Of a stretch of 64,000 nt of DNA, positions 35,458 to 44,436 are shown in pieces; the first letter of the stretch is position 1; every line of letters starts with the position of its first letter. The position numbers and the translations under genes are program-made. This DNA is from Leptospira dzoumogneensis (GTDB lineage: Bacteria > Spirochaetota > Leptospiria > Leptospirales > Leptospiraceae): contig NZ_RQHS01000005.1 in assembly GCF_004770895.1 (NCBI RefSeq), positions 620,001-684,000 on the forward strand, written 5' to 3'. The notes beneath the pieces were generated by a model that saw nothing but the letters and a program-made list of their open reading frames with translations, did no database searches and was not told where the DNA came from.

Positions 35458-36584
35458 CTGAATTCTCCTTCTCTACGTTTTGCTTGTAAGATCAAAAATA
35501 AGAAGAATGGACCGCCGATACCTGCCGCAATAATACCGATCGGAAGTTCGGAAGGAAATGCGATAGTGCGTGCCGTTAAGTCCGCTATTGCGAGAAGAAG
35601 TGCTCCTCCGAATAGGGAAGCGGGGAGTAACGTTCTATGGCCTGGGCCTAAAACCATTCTCAGAATATGAGGAACGATCAAACCGACGAATGCAATATTT
35701 CCGCAGATGGAAATACTGACTCCTACTAATAAACTTGCAAGAACGATGGTGAGATTTCGGATCCTTCTTACCTTGAAACCCGTATGAAAAGCTTCCGCTT
35801 CTCCCAACGCCAATGCATCCAAACCTCTGGCTAAGACTGGAAAGAAGAAGGTTACAACAAGAAGAACGGCACCCAATAGATAAATTTTATGCCAGCTTGC
35901 CACTGCCATACTTCCTAAACTCCAAAAGGTCAAGTTCCTAAGTTGTGTATCATCCGCCAGATAAGATAAAAATCCTAAAAGAGAAACTACAGTTGCATTC
36001 ACTGCGATCCCTGCGAGTACGAGAACAAGCGAGAATCCTCCTCCTTCTCTTTTGGAAACAATATGTAAAAAAAATGAAACTGATAACGCTCCACCAAAAG
36101 CGCATAACTGTAATAGGAAACTTTCTTTTCCTCTCAGTTCGGCAGGGAAGAAGGTCAATATCTTTTCTGAAAATACGATCCATGTAGAAGCAGCCAATGC
36201 TGCCCCGGGACTTACTCCGATAAATCCCGGTTCTACCAATGGATTTCGAAAAAGACCTTGTATACAAACTCCCGCAGAAGCGAGGGAAGCTCCGACTAAC
36301 ATAGATAATACGAGTCTGGGTAATCTCAAATTCCAAACTAAAATGGAATGTGGGACCTCCAACTCGGACAAGGAGTCCTGTCCTAATAGTAGTACTTTCA
36401 GGATCTCTCCTGTTGAAAGTTGGATAGAACCGAATTTAAGAGAAAGTATCCCTATCCCGAAAATCCCGGCGACTAACACTGCATATACGAGAATAGCCGG
36501 GACCTTGCGTCCCGTTTTTTTCTTCTTATCTTCCCCTTTAGGTTTTGTTTCAGGGGAAGAAGTTTCCAAGGAAGACACGATCAT
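35454..36584 (-). CDS. hmuU: Heme ABC transporter permease (FecCD family)
   Basis: A 376-residue inner membrane permease with about ten helices. FecCD landmarks are present: RLPRLVLSMLVGASLASAGVCIQGLFRNPLVEPGFIGVSPGAALAA (sections of this run), GNIAFVGLIVPHILRMVLGPGHRTLLPAS, and the C-terminal PIGIIAAGIGGPFFLFLI. The N-terminal 30 residues are charged and cytoplasmic. It overlaps hmuT and hmuV by four bases each, so the three are translated together. Confidence 0.92.
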   Translation of the reverse strand: MIVSSLETSSPETKPKGEDKKKKTGRKVPAILVYAVLVAGIFGIGILSLKFGSIQLSTGEILKVLLLGQDSLSELEVPHSILVWNLRLPRLVLSMLVGASLASAGVCIQGLFRNPLVEPGFIGVSPGAALAASTWIVFSEKILTFFPAELRGKESFLLQLCAFGGALSVSFFLHIVSKREGGGFSLVLVLAGIAVNATVVSLLGFLSYLADDTQLRNLTFWSLGSMAVASWHKIYLLGAVLLVVTFFFPVLARGLDALALGEAEAFHTGFKVRRIRNLTIVLASLLVGVSISICGNIAFVGLIVPHILRMVLGPGHRTLLPASLFGGALLLAIADLTARTIAFPSELPIGIIAAGIGGPFFLFLILQAKRREGEFR

Positions 36585-37435
36585 TTTTTATCAGGCGTTT
36601 TAGGATGGAAGGATCCGAATAATTCCTCTATACCCTGACCAAGTCTTGGGCCGAAACCTAAAAGAACTAGATCGTCTATCGCAACTACTCTGGATTTTTT
36701 TCCGGCAGGAGTATCTTTCACACCCGGAAGTGCGAATACTCCTTCTTTTCCGCCAAGGCTTTCTAAACCTCTGCTTGGAATTAAGATGATATCAGGTTGT
36801 GCTGCGATAACCGCTTCCGGAGTGATCGGTTTAAAACCTTTGAATCCGTCCACTGCATTGATCCCTCCACCGAGTCGGATCATTTCGTCCGCGGGTGTTT
36901 CCGTTCCGGAAACTTGAGCGAGGCTTGTTCCTCTATGGTATACGAATAAAACTTTCGGTTTGGATTTTAATTTAGAGACCTTCTCCGCAATTTTAGAATG
37001 TTTTTTGCGGATATCTTGCACGATCTTTTGGGCTTCTTTTTCGGCTCCGATCTCTTTTCCGATCGCAAGAATATTATTTAACGCAGGTTCTACTCCGGGC
37101 AGTCCGGGATAGATAATCACTTTGAGGCCTGCGGATTTAAGTTGTTCGATTACTTCAGGAGGACCAGCGTATTCTAATCCTAAGATCAAATTCGGTTTTA
37201 AGGAAAGAATACCTTCTGCGGAAAGCATTCTTTGGTAACCAACTTTAGGAAGTGCCACTGCTTCGGGAGGATAAAGGGAAGAAGTGTCGTTTCCTACGAC
37301 TAATTTACCTTTTCCTAATGCGAAAACGATCTCTGAAACAGTTCCGTTTAATGTTACGATCCTAAGTTCTTTTGCTTCTGCGAAGATAGCTGCAGGTAAA
37401 CAGAGGAACAAAGCCAAGATTATGATTTTTTTCAT
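36581..37435 (-). CDS. hmuT: Periplasmic heme-binding protein of ABC transporter
   Basis: A 284-residue protein with a cleavable signal sequence (IIILALFLCLPAAIFA). The mature part has the two-lobed class III binding protein pattern: RIVTLNGTVSEIVFALGKG, VGNDTSSLYPPEA, VGYQRMLSAEGILSLKPNLIL, and RVVAIDDLVLLGFGPRLG. Position between a TonB receptor and hmuU indicates heme binding. HmuT proteins often use a His and a Tyr as ligands; I cannot assign them here by eye. Confidence 0.9.
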   Translation of the reverse strand: MKKIIILALFLCLPAAIFAEAKELRIVTLNGTVSEIVFALGKGKLVVGNDTSSLYPPEAVALPKVGYQRMLSAEGILSLKPNLILGLEYAGPPEVIEQLKSAGLKVIIYPGLPGVEPALNNILAIGKEIGAEKEAQKIVQDIRKKHSKIAEKVSKLKSKPKVLFVYHRGTSLAQVSGTETPADEMIRLGGGINAVDGFKGFKPITPEAVIAAQPDIILIPSRGLESLGGKEGVFALPGVKDTPAGKKSRVVAIDDLVLLGFGPRLGQGIEELFGSFHPKTPDKK

Positions 37436-37458
37436 ATTGGTTCTCCCAATTTTTGTTT

Positions 37459-39948
37459 TTACCGGACCCCCGGTACAGGTGAAGAAGAAGGTATCGGAGC
37501 CGCAGAATAATCCGCAGGAGCCGCACCCGCGCTGAACCTTCCATCTATCCCCACATAATAGAATCTAGGCTTTTGCGGATTATAAGTAAGATCGAATGTA
37601 TCTAGAAGGTTGTCCACACCTGCGAATATTTCAAAAGTTCCTAATATCTTTTGTGAAACTCTTATATTCAAATTGGTATGAGCATTTACCATTCTCACTC
37701 CATAAGTAGGTCCTGTAGTACAGTAAGATAAGTTTCTTTCCGTACAATATTCTTGGATCCCGCCCGGAATATTTCCGAATAATGCGTTAATCGTATTTGT
37801 TGCTTGTGTTGTAAGCTGAGCGCTAAGTGCGGAAAATTCAGTAGGTAATTGAGGATCGCACCAAAGTGGATTTTTTTGGCAGTAATAAGGTTGTTTTCCG
37901 AAAATTACTGCGAATAGAGAGAAGCTGAATCCGCTAGGTTGGTGATCTATACGTATATTCGCATTCCATCTATGATAACCTCTTCCTTCTAAAGGAAGAT
38001 TGGTCAATTCGTCTCTTGTGTCTGTGTATGTGTAACCGCTGCCAAGAGACACATTTTGGTGAACTCTAAGAGTTACAGAAGATTCAAATCCTTTCGTAAG
38101 GGCCTTTTGGTAATTGGATGTATTAAAGATCTGTAATCCGGATGCGTCTCTAGTCGGGTTGGTCCTGAATCCGATCAGGTTATCTATATTATTATAGAAG
38201 AAGTTGAAGCTGAACCAGAATACCTTATTCGGTTCCCATTCCCCTCCCAAATTATAACTGCGGGAAAGTTCAGGCTTTAGATTCGGGTTCCCTGCTACCC
38301 TATATCCAACACCTGGGTTTATAAAATTATAATATAGATCCTGGAAACTGGGAGCCCTATATCCTAAACCGTTGGCTGCCCTGATACGGAATTTATCAGT
38401 TACATCGTAACGAACCGCTAATTTAGGAAGTACTTGCCCTCCGTAAATGGAGTCGTGGTCAGAGCGGATACCTGGAACTATCTGGATCCTAGGAGCGCTG
38501 GAAACTCTCCATTCATCCTGCACATAAAACGCATTTCTTTGTCTTTGGGCGTATCCGTTTTGGGTTTGGTAAGGATCCGTCCCCAGGATATCACTCGCAC
38601 AAATATTAGGAAAATTTCTTTTACAGTCCGGAGCGATCCTCGCAGATGAGAATTGATCTATTAATGTTTCCGCTCCATAGGAGATCACATGTCCTTCCGA
38701 GATCCTATGATCTAAACGGGTTCGGATCTCTGTGACTGCGTTGTCTAACTTCTCTCTTTTATCCTGAGCGTCCGACTTTCTTTGGTCGTATGTATATGTA
38801 TCGAAAAATCTAGCATAGTTCGTATTTACGTTTAAGTTTAACGTTTTAGTGATTTCCCAATCTGCGTTGACAGCACCCATAAAGTCATGGGTTTTGTTAC
38901 TTCTATCGTATACTCCTCTAGGAGGAACTGCATCTACCGCATTTTGGTTTAAATATCTGTAATAGAACTGGAATCCTAATTTAAAAGTTTCCGAAATATC
39001 AAAAGTGGTTTTATTGGAAACGTTTATATCTTCGAATGCGCTGCCTGAGGTGGATTCTAAAGGACCTTCATAAGGAAGTTTTTTACGATAAATATAAAGT
39101 TTTGTCCAAAGAGGAGTGTCTACTGGAAAAGGGGAGTAGCTAGAAGAAAGACTTTCTATTCTTCCGTTCTTTGGGCCCAAGGTAGCATCCGGTGTTAGAT
39201 CGTAACCATCTCCTCTATGCCAACCTGCAGTAAAATTGGTGGAGACTATTCCTTTGCGCACTCCTACCGACGCATAATTACGGAATTCTGTTCCTGTTCC
39301 GTAATAGACGGGATTTCCTCCTCCCATAAAAGTCCTGAAGTTCGCAGAATAAGGATCTTTTTGTTCCTTAGTGATGATATTGATCACACCCGCAATCGCA
39401 TCGGAACCGTAAAGAGCGGATGACGCACCTTTTACTATCTCAATTCTTTCTATATCTTCCGCTTTAAATCTGGTTAGGTCGATGGAACCGCTGAAACGCC
39501 CTGTAGTCCTCTGTCCGTCCACTAGGATCAAAACGTTTTGGCCCGAGAGACCCTGTAAACGAACTGTGGATCCTCTTTCTCCCGCTTGTGCTGGACGAAC
39601 TTCTATCCCTGGAACGTTACCTAGGGTTTGGGATATATCTCTCGCCCCCATTGCATCTATATCTTTTCTGGTGATTACCTCGGTAGTGATCGTGGAGTCT
39701 TTTAAAAAACCTTTTCTACGAGTACCGGTGACAGTGATGATAGAACCTCTGTCGTTATTCCCGTTGTTAATATCTTTTCCTGATTCCGGATTTACTTTAG
39801 GTCTATCGGAATCATCTTTTTTTTCTTCCGTCTTCTTTTCAGGAAGAACTTCTCCTTGGGAGAAGATAGGAACTCCTAGAAAACATAAACCTGAAAATAA
39901 GATCAGATAAAGTGTTCTAGGAATGGAAGAAGGTTTGATCTTCCCCAT
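37459..39948 (-). CDS. TonB-dependent outer membrane heme/hemoglobin receptor
   Basis: About 829 residues from the ATG at 39948; its A overlaps the stop of the upstream hmuY-like gene (TGATG). A signal sequence (LYLILFSGLCFLGVPIFSQ) precedes a charged linker, then the plug: SITVTGTRRKGFLKDS, ARDISQTLGNVPGIEVRP, ERGSTVRLQGLSGQNVLILVDG, GASSALYGSDAIAGVINII. The barrel carries the receptor motif YRAPSFQDLYYNF followed by GNPNLKPELS, which resembles the FRAP/NPNL region of heme receptors. Genes downstream (hmuTUV, hemS) support heme as substrate. Confidence 0.9.
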   Translation of the reverse strand: MGKIKPSSIPRTLYLILFSGLCFLGVPIFSQGEVLPEKKTEEKKDDSDRPKVNPESGKDINNGNNDRGSIITVTGTRRKGFLKDSTITTEVITRKDIDAMGARDISQTLGNVPGIEVRPAQAGERGSTVRLQGLSGQNVLILVDGQRTTGRFSGSIDLTRFKAEDIERIEIVKGASSALYGSDAIAGVINIITKEQKDPYSANFRTFMGGGNPVYYGTGTEFRNYASVGVRKGIVSTNFTAGWHRGDGYDLTPDATLGPKNGRIESLSSSYSPFPVDTPLWTKLYIYRKKLPYEGPLESTSGSAFEDINVSNKTTFDISETFKLGFQFYYRYLNQNAVDAVPPRGVYDRSNKTHDFMGAVNADWEITKTLNLNVNTNYARFFDTYTYDQRKSDAQDKREKLDNAVTEIRTRLDHRISEGHVISYGAETLIDQFSSARIAPDCKRNFPNICASDILGTDPYQTQNGYAQRQRNAFYVQDEWRVSSAPRIQIVPGIRSDHDSIYGGQVLPKLAVRYDVTDKFRIRAANGLGYRAPSFQDLYYNFINPGVGYRVAGNPNLKPELSRSYNLGGEWEPNKVFWFSFNFFYNNIDNLIGFRTNPTRDASGLQIFNTSNYQKALTKGFESSVTLRVHQNVSLGSGYTYTDTRDELTNLPLEGRGYHRWNANIRIDHQPSGFSFSLFAVIFGKQPYYCQKNPLWCDPQLPTEFSALSAQLTTQATNTINALFGNIPGGIQEYCTERNLSYCTTGPTYGVRMVNAHTNLNIRVSQKILGTFEIFAGVDNLLDTFDLTYNPQKPRFYYVGIDGRFSAGAAPADYSAAPIPSSSPVPGVR

Positions 39949-40592
39949 CAAGGAACTACCTTCCAAATGAATTTAGGGAATCCGCTGGTGCTTGCGTTGT
40001 CGTAATAATCTGTGACTTCTAATCCGAAATGGGAAACTCCATCTGAACCTTGGATCAGATATCCTCTTGCTTTCGGGCTAAGAATATGGCTGGTTCCGTC
40101 ATAATCGTACCAATCCCAGAGTGCGGGGCTTGCATTTTCAGTGGCAGTTCCGAATCCACCTCCTCCTGTTTGAGACATGAGTTGGTCCGCTTGTATTGCA
40201 CAATCTCCTCCGGTTACGCTTGCTAAATTAGTATCACCTGCAATAAAACAAGATCCTGCGTCCTCGGAGCCGCTTGTTCCGCTATTTGTACCTATTACGA
40301 ATCTTTTAAATTTTAGATCCCAAGTTCCGGACTTAGTAGTTTCTACTCCGCCTGCTTTTAGGTCTAAATAAACCCAGCAGCCGCTTGCAGTCGCATTCAC
40401 TATTGTAGTATTGATCCCTGCAGATGGAGAATTGGGAGTTGTGGTTGTGTCTCCGGGGGCCTTAATACATCCTCCACCACCGTCTTCCAATGCGGCTAAA
40501 ATCGCAAGACCGTCGTCTCCTCCGGTGCTAGGACCGCAAAAAACGGTTAAAGTTGTCATGAGAATAATGAAAATTGAATATACTGTTTTCAT
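39948..40592 (-). CDS. hmuY: HmuY-like heme-binding lipoprotein
   Basis: A 214-residue lipoprotein with lipobox TLTVFC (Cys19). The mature core reads GCWVYLDLKAGG, SGTWDLKFKRFVIGTNSGTSG and later PALWDWYDYD...ILSPKARGYLI, which matches the HmuY family pattern (W-Y-x-L, W-D-x-x-F-x-R, T-N-x-G-T-S-G). HmuY takes heme from hemoproteins at the cell surface and passes it to its TonB receptor, encoded here directly downstream with overlapping stop and start. Heme ligands cannot be fixed by eye. Confidence 0.82.
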   Translation of the reverse strand: MKTVYSIFIILMTTLTVFCGPSTGGDDGLAILAALEDGGGGCIKAPGDTTTTPNSPSAGINTTIVNATASGCWVYLDLKAGGVETTKSGTWDLKFKRFVIGTNSGTSGSEDAGSCFIAGDTNLASVTGGDCAIQADQLMSQTGGGGFGTATENASPALWDWYDYDGTSHILSPKARGYLIQGSDGVSHFGLEVTDYYDNASTSGFPKFIWKVVP

Positions 40593-40630
40593 TATTGGAT
40601 CCCCCTTTTTTAAAAAATTAATAATTACAA

Positions 40631-40654
40631 TAGGCGGCCGAATTCGACCGCCTA
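40631..40654 (-). terminator. Possible weak stem-loop between the two heme-locus lipoprotein genes
   Basis: TAGGCGG and CCGCCTA flank a further CGAATTCG palindrome, giving a long stem with one mismatch. No clean T run follows in the leftward direction, so it may attenuate or process the transcript rather than end it. Confidence 0.4.
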
Positions 40655-40660
40655 AAATTC

Positions 40661-41413
40661 TTAAAGCGCAGTAGTGCTATAAGTTACTACCTTAGTCGCA
40701 GTTACTCCGGAAGCGGAGCTGCCGGTCTTATAATATGTGCTAGTGCTGCCGGTGGAACCGATACCCGCACCGCTTGGCCAATCAGCTTTATTGATGATCG
40801 CGTTAGACTCGGTAAGGGTACATCTCTTCTTACAGTTTGCACCTTTGTATCCGGTTCCCCAAATGGTAACTTTAGGAGTTGTGTCCGCGCTGATATCGAT
40901 ACAAACATCGCTTGGAGTAGTAGTGAAGGAATCGAAAAGGCTCTCTCCAGTTCCTCCAAGAACTGGGGTAGCAGTTCCGTCATTTGTTCCATAAGCTGTG
41001 GTCGCGGAATAACCTGCGTAAACCATCGGCCCGCCTTGGTAGACATTCACTACGAGTCTTCCGTCGCCTGCAGTTGTAGTAGGTGTGGAAGAAGTTCCTG
41101 CAAGGCCGTCCGTGTATCCGGTTGCCAGGTAGATGGTTCCGTGTCCGCTTAGAGCTTGGAGCAACGCTCCTTCTAACCTGATATGTCTTGCCGCACCTGC
41201 AGTTGGGATGGAGATCAATTGGAAAGTATTGATCCCTGCAGTGATTGCAGTTTCTGCGATCTCATCGTTTGCCACCGCAGCATCTACACAGGCGCTGTTT
41301 AGGGCCCCGAGTACAAGTGCAGCGTTGGACTCTTTCGAGCCTTGGTCGCAATTCATTAAGAAGGATATTCCTAGAATCATCGTCAATAGCGTCTTGGTTG
41401 TGTTCCGTTTCAT
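40661..41413 (-). CDS. Ser/Thr/Gly-rich lipoprotein at the head of the heme operon
   Basis: A 250-residue protein with a signal ending ISFLMNC (Cys22) and a strong ribosome binding site (AGGAG six bases before ATG). The mature part is rich in Gly, Ser, Thr and Ala with short strand-like segments, such as HIRLEGALLQALSGHGTIYLATG and GRLVVNVYQGGPMVYAG. Four cysteines lie in the middle to late part (DVCIDIS, ANCKKRCTL). It is the first gene after the Fur-like boxes, so it is likely iron-regulated and surface-located. I do not recognise a family. Confidence 0.75.
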   Translation of the reverse strand: MKRNTTKTLLTMILGISFLMNCDQGSKESNAALVLGALNSACVDAAVANDEIAETAITAGINTFQLISIPTAGAARHIRLEGALLQALSGHGTIYLATGYTDGLAGTSSTPTTTAGDGRLVVNVYQGGPMVYAGYSATTAYGTNDGTATPVLGGTGESLFDSFTTTPSDVCIDISADTTPKVTIWGTGYKGANCKKRCTLTESNAIINKADWPSGAGIGSTGSTSTYYKTGSSASGVTATKVVTYSTTAL

Positions 41414-41425
41414 GTTTTCTCCTGT

Positions 41426-41543
41426 TGAGACTCAATTCTCATTAGTAGGAGTCATGTTTTCTATATTTAGGTTCCGAAATGAGTCTAAAACTCAAAATCA
41501 AAATCTCTCGGAATCTGTCAACCAAGAATGAGAACAATTCTCA
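41426..41543 (-). promoter_or_regulatory. Heme operon promoter with three Fur/PerR-like inverted repeats
   Basis: Three boxes share TGAG...CTCA ends: TGAGACTCAATTCTCA at 41426-41441, TGAGTCTAAAACTCA at 41480-41494, and TGAGAACAATTCTCA at 41529-41543. The last is close to a 7-1-7 Fur-type palindrome. On the minus strand TTGACA at 41521-41516 is a good -35 box; the weak -10 ATTTTG (41498-41493) is overlapped by the middle box. The remaining bases up to 41819 hold no gene I can support. Confidence 0.6.
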
Positions 41544-41819
41544 GAAGCGATAAGGAAAAGTCCACTAAAGAATTCTTAAAAAGCCGGGCATTCTGGCGGT
41601 CTGGAGGGTTGATATTTGTCTGAGGACTGAAGTCTGTTCAGAAGGATTTTGGATTTAGAGGCATTCCATTTTACCATAAAAAGTATATTTCGTTTTTCTA
41701 ATCCTTAAAGAAGAAGGTTTTGGGAAAAGTAATTGATAGGTCCTTCCACTTGGGTTAAAACTATGGTCCGAATTCCGAATCTTTCGGTGACGGAGAGTTC
41801 CATAATAGGAGGGTACAGT

Positions 41820-42248
41820 ATGAAGAAAAAATGGGTGGTGGTTGCAAACCGAAGCGAGGCAAAAATTTTCGAATACCAAGGGCCGACTAACGGTTTGAAG
41901 CTGGTGCAATCTATGGAGAATCCCGAAGGAAGACTCAGAAATTCGGATCTAGTTACGGGAGCAGGCCAAGCTTCCAGATCGGATTTTGATTTTTTTCACG
42001 AACCGAAAAAGAGAGTGGCTGCGGCTTTTGCAGGTAAACTCAGCGATTTTATGAACTTGGAAAGAAAGAAGGATTCTTTCTCCAATTTTATTTTGGTCTC
42101 AGAACCTGGCTTTATGGGAATGATCCTAGGAAAACTTGACGAGAAGTCTAGAGAAAGGATCTATCATAAGATGCCTAAAGATATCGTACATGAAAGAGAG
42201 TCCAATTTGATGCACCATCTCAAGAGTGTGCTTGTAAGCGAAGCATAA
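41820..42248 (+). CDS. Host attachment protein family (bacterial archaeo-eRF1-like) protein
   Basis: A 142-residue protein from the ATG at 41820, chosen for the AGGAGG seven bases upstream. It begins MKKKWVVVANRSEAKIFEYQG, typical of the Host_attach/baeRF family, and continues FHEPKKRVAAAFAGKLSDFM, FILVSEPGFMGMILGKLD and YHKMPKDIVHERESNLMHHL. The family name comes from plant-associated bacteria. The biochemical role is unsettled and a link to ribosomes or stress is speculative. It is monocistronic with a terminator. Confidence 0.82.
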   Translation: MKKKWVVVANRSEAKIFEYQGPTNGLKLVQSMENPEGRLRNSDLVTGAGQASRSDFDFFHEPKKRVAAAFAGKLSDFMNLERKKDSFSNFILVSEPGFMGMILGKLDEKSRERIYHKMPKDIVHERESNLMHHLKSVLVSEA

Positions 42249-42271
42249 GTTCCATTCGAGTCGATATTATT

Positions 42272-42297
42272 AAGGCCGCCTTCATGGCGGCTTTTTT
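42272..42297 (+). terminator. Rho-independent terminator of the host-attachment-family gene
   Basis: GCCGCC (42275-42280) and GGCGGC (42286-42291) form a stem with loop TTCAT, followed by six T residues. It lies 26 bases after the stop codon. Confidence 0.88.
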
Positions 42298-42354
42298 ATT
42301 GACGCGGCCGAATCCTAAAGGATTCTACCTCAGTAAAAAATTGGAGAGAGTTCA

Positions 42355-43902
42355 ATGGCTGCCTCAAAAGAAAAATATATCCTATCAATCGATAGCGGAG
42401 GAAGCGGGATCCGAGCTATCTTATTCGATAAGAAGGGCAGAATAGTTTCTCGCCAGTATGAAAAAACTCCTCCTATCGTAAGTGAACCAGGTGCATTGGA
42501 GCATGATCCCGAAAAACTTTGGCAGGCACTTGTTTCCATTCTCAAAAAAACTTTTAAGAATAAAAAGTTCCAAGCTGCAAATGTGGATTCATTGGGGATC
42601 TGCAACCAAAGAGGATCTTTTCTTCTTTGGGATAAATCTACAGGTAAACCTCTAACTAAACTGATCAGTTGGGCGGATGTAAGAGCGGGCAAAACTTCCG
42701 CCGAGATGAACTCGAATACCATCTGGAAAGTAATCCAATTCGTTTCCAAGATTCTTGGAACGATCACCGGTCAGCCGATGTTGATCGCTACTCATATGCT
42801 TAAGTTCACCACGGACCACGCTTCCGTTCGTTTAAAATGGGTGCTGGATAAAAATCCCGAACTTAGGAAAAGAGCGAAGAAGGGAGAGATACTTTTTGGG
42901 ACTTTAGACACTTGGTTCGTGTACAAACTCACAAAAGGAAAAGAGCATATCAGCGATCCTTCTAACGCGACCGTGACCGGAATGTTCAATCCTTTTCAAT
43001 TACAATGGAATGCTCCTCTTTGCGGGATTTTCGGAATTCCGATAGGAATTTTTCCGAATGTAAAAGATACAGCTGCAGATTTCGGAACTACGGATCCTTC
43101 TTTATTCGGTGTTGGAATTCCGATCAGAGCAGTGGTTGGAGATCAGATGGCGGCTCTATTCGGACATGCATGTTTTGAAAAAGGTGGAGTTAAAATTTCC
43201 CAAGGTTCAGGCGCTTTCGTGGACATGAATATGGGAGATAAACCTAAACTTTCCAAAAGAGGTTTGTTCCCACTGGTTGCTTGGAGGCTTGCCGGAAAAC
43301 CGACTTATATGTTAGAAGGTTTTACCGGAACTGTAGGAACTCTAATCGACTGGCTTGGAAAAGGGATCGGTCTTTCCGATACTCCGAAAGTTTTGAACGA
43401 ACTTGCTTCTCAAACGAATGATACGGAAGGAGTGGTCTTCGTTCCGACCGCTTCCGGGATGAGATATCCTCATTTTAATCCGAATGCAAAGGCTTCCGTA
43501 TTCGGACTTTCTCTTGCAACTCACAGAAGACATGTAGCAAGAGCAGTGCTCGAGGGAATTGCATTATCTTTATTTGATATATTAGAAGGTATCAAGAAGG
43601 ACACGAATGTTCCCGTAAGTTCCATCATGGTAGATGGTGGAGTTTCCCAATCGGATATACTTCTACAATGTCTTGCCGATTTTTGTAATGTAGAAGTGAA
43701 ACGTGCACCTGAACCTGATATGACCGCTACTGGAGCGGCCTATCTTGCGGGACTAGGTTCCGGGTATTGGAAAAGTTTGGAAGAATTGAGTAAACTAGAA
43801 AGAGGTTATAAAGTTTTCAAACCTAAGATGGATCCGAAGTCCAGAGAATTAAAATTGGAACGCTGGCATAGAGCGGTACAATCCACTCTTAAGATAGATT
43901 AG
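42355..43902 (+). CDS. FGGY-family carbohydrate kinase
   Basis: A 515-residue kinase with a GGAGAGAG ribosome binding site. The N-terminal phosphate-binding segment is [18 protein letters not shown], followed by [21 protein letters not shown] as in glycerol and xylulose kinases, [21 protein letters not shown], and the FGGY C-terminal signature [21 protein letters not shown] with [12 protein letters not shown]. The sugar or polyol is not clear; glycerol kinase-like features are present, but specificity cannot be read by eye. It stands alone with no transporter or isomerase next to it. Confidence 0.87.
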   Translation: MAASKEKYILSIDSGGSGIRAILFDKKGRIVSRQYEKTPPIVSEPGALEHDPEKLWQALVSILKKTFKNKKFQAANVDSLGICNQRGSFLLWDKSTGKPLTKLISWADVRAGKTSAEMNSNTIWKVIQFVSKILGTITGQPMLIATHMLKFTTDHASVRLKWVLDKNPELRKRAKKGEILFGTLDTWFVYKLTKGKEHISDPSNATVTGMFNPFQLQWNAPLCGIFGIPIGIFPNVKDTAADFGTTDPSLFGVGIPIRAVVGDQMAALFGHACFEKGGVKISQGSGAFVDMNMGDKPKLSKRGLFPLVAWRLAGKPTYMLEGFTGTVGTLIDWLGKGIGLSDTPKVLNELASQTNDTEGVVFVPTASGMRYPHFNPNAKASVFGLSLATHRRHVARAVLEGIALSLFDILEGIKKDTNVPVSSIMVDGGVSQSDILLQCLADFCNVEVKRAPEPDMTATGAAYLAGLGSGYWKSLEELSKLERGYKVFKPKMDPKSRELKLERWHRAVQSTLKID

Positions 43903-43903
43903 A

Positions 43904-44338
43904 TTATTCTTGGATACGAATGGAGCTGACTACCGTGGTCAATTGTTCCGCCAATTCTTCGGTAGGCTCCTCGTCCCCATTATAAGTGATCAAGATCATT
44001 CTTTTTTTAGCGGAGACTAGATAGACCATCCAATGTCTTCCGTCCTCTTTTAAGAATTCACATGCGATAATCTTAGAACCCTCGTTATTCTCGAAGAATG
44101 CGGCCATCTCCCTCACGAATTCAATTTTGTGGGTCGCGAGATATCTTTCTAGTTCCTGTTCCGGATCGAAACCGCCTTCTTTATTTTCGAACGCATAAAC
44201 CTGCATCGCGCCGGAACCATTTTCTTCGAAAAAAGCCGGGATACCTTCGATCACAATATTCTGCCAATGGCCTGGGATCACCATGCTATACCAGCCGGAG
44301 GGAGAACGATAAAGTCTGTAATCTAACTTTTTATCCAT
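43904..44338 (-). CDS. Small hypothetical protein (144 aa)
   Basis: A 144-residue cytoplasmic protein beginning MDKKLDYRLYRSPSGWYSMVIPGHW and ending LTTVVSSIRIQE. The pattern of a SPSGWYS-like start, AMQVYAFENKE, and RMILITYNGDEEPTEELAEQL resembles small single-domain proteins of the PsbP/DUF1795 type, but I cannot name a family with confidence. It is convergent with the FGGY kinase, with one base between stops. Confidence 0.65.
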   Translation of the reverse strand: MDKKLDYRLYRSPSGWYSMVIPGHWQNIVIEGIPAFFEENGSGAMQVYAFENKEGGFDPEQELERYLATHKIEFVREMAAFFENNEGSKIIACEFLKEDGRHWMVYLVSAKKRMILITYNGDEEPTEELAEQLTTVVSSIRIQE

Positions 44339-44436
44339 TGGAGAAACTATTTCGTCATCTTAATCCGGTTAAAAATCAAGGCAAGCATGTTTGGGAATAC
44401 TTGACATTCGTGTTGTCTCAGTGATCCTCTCCTGTT

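Noticed and set aside
36052..36603. A 183-codon frame on the plus strand
   Set aside because: It is antisense to hmuU and shows no domain.
39482..39910. A 142-codon frame on the plus strand
   Set aside because: It is antisense to the plug domain of the TonB receptor and has no independent support.
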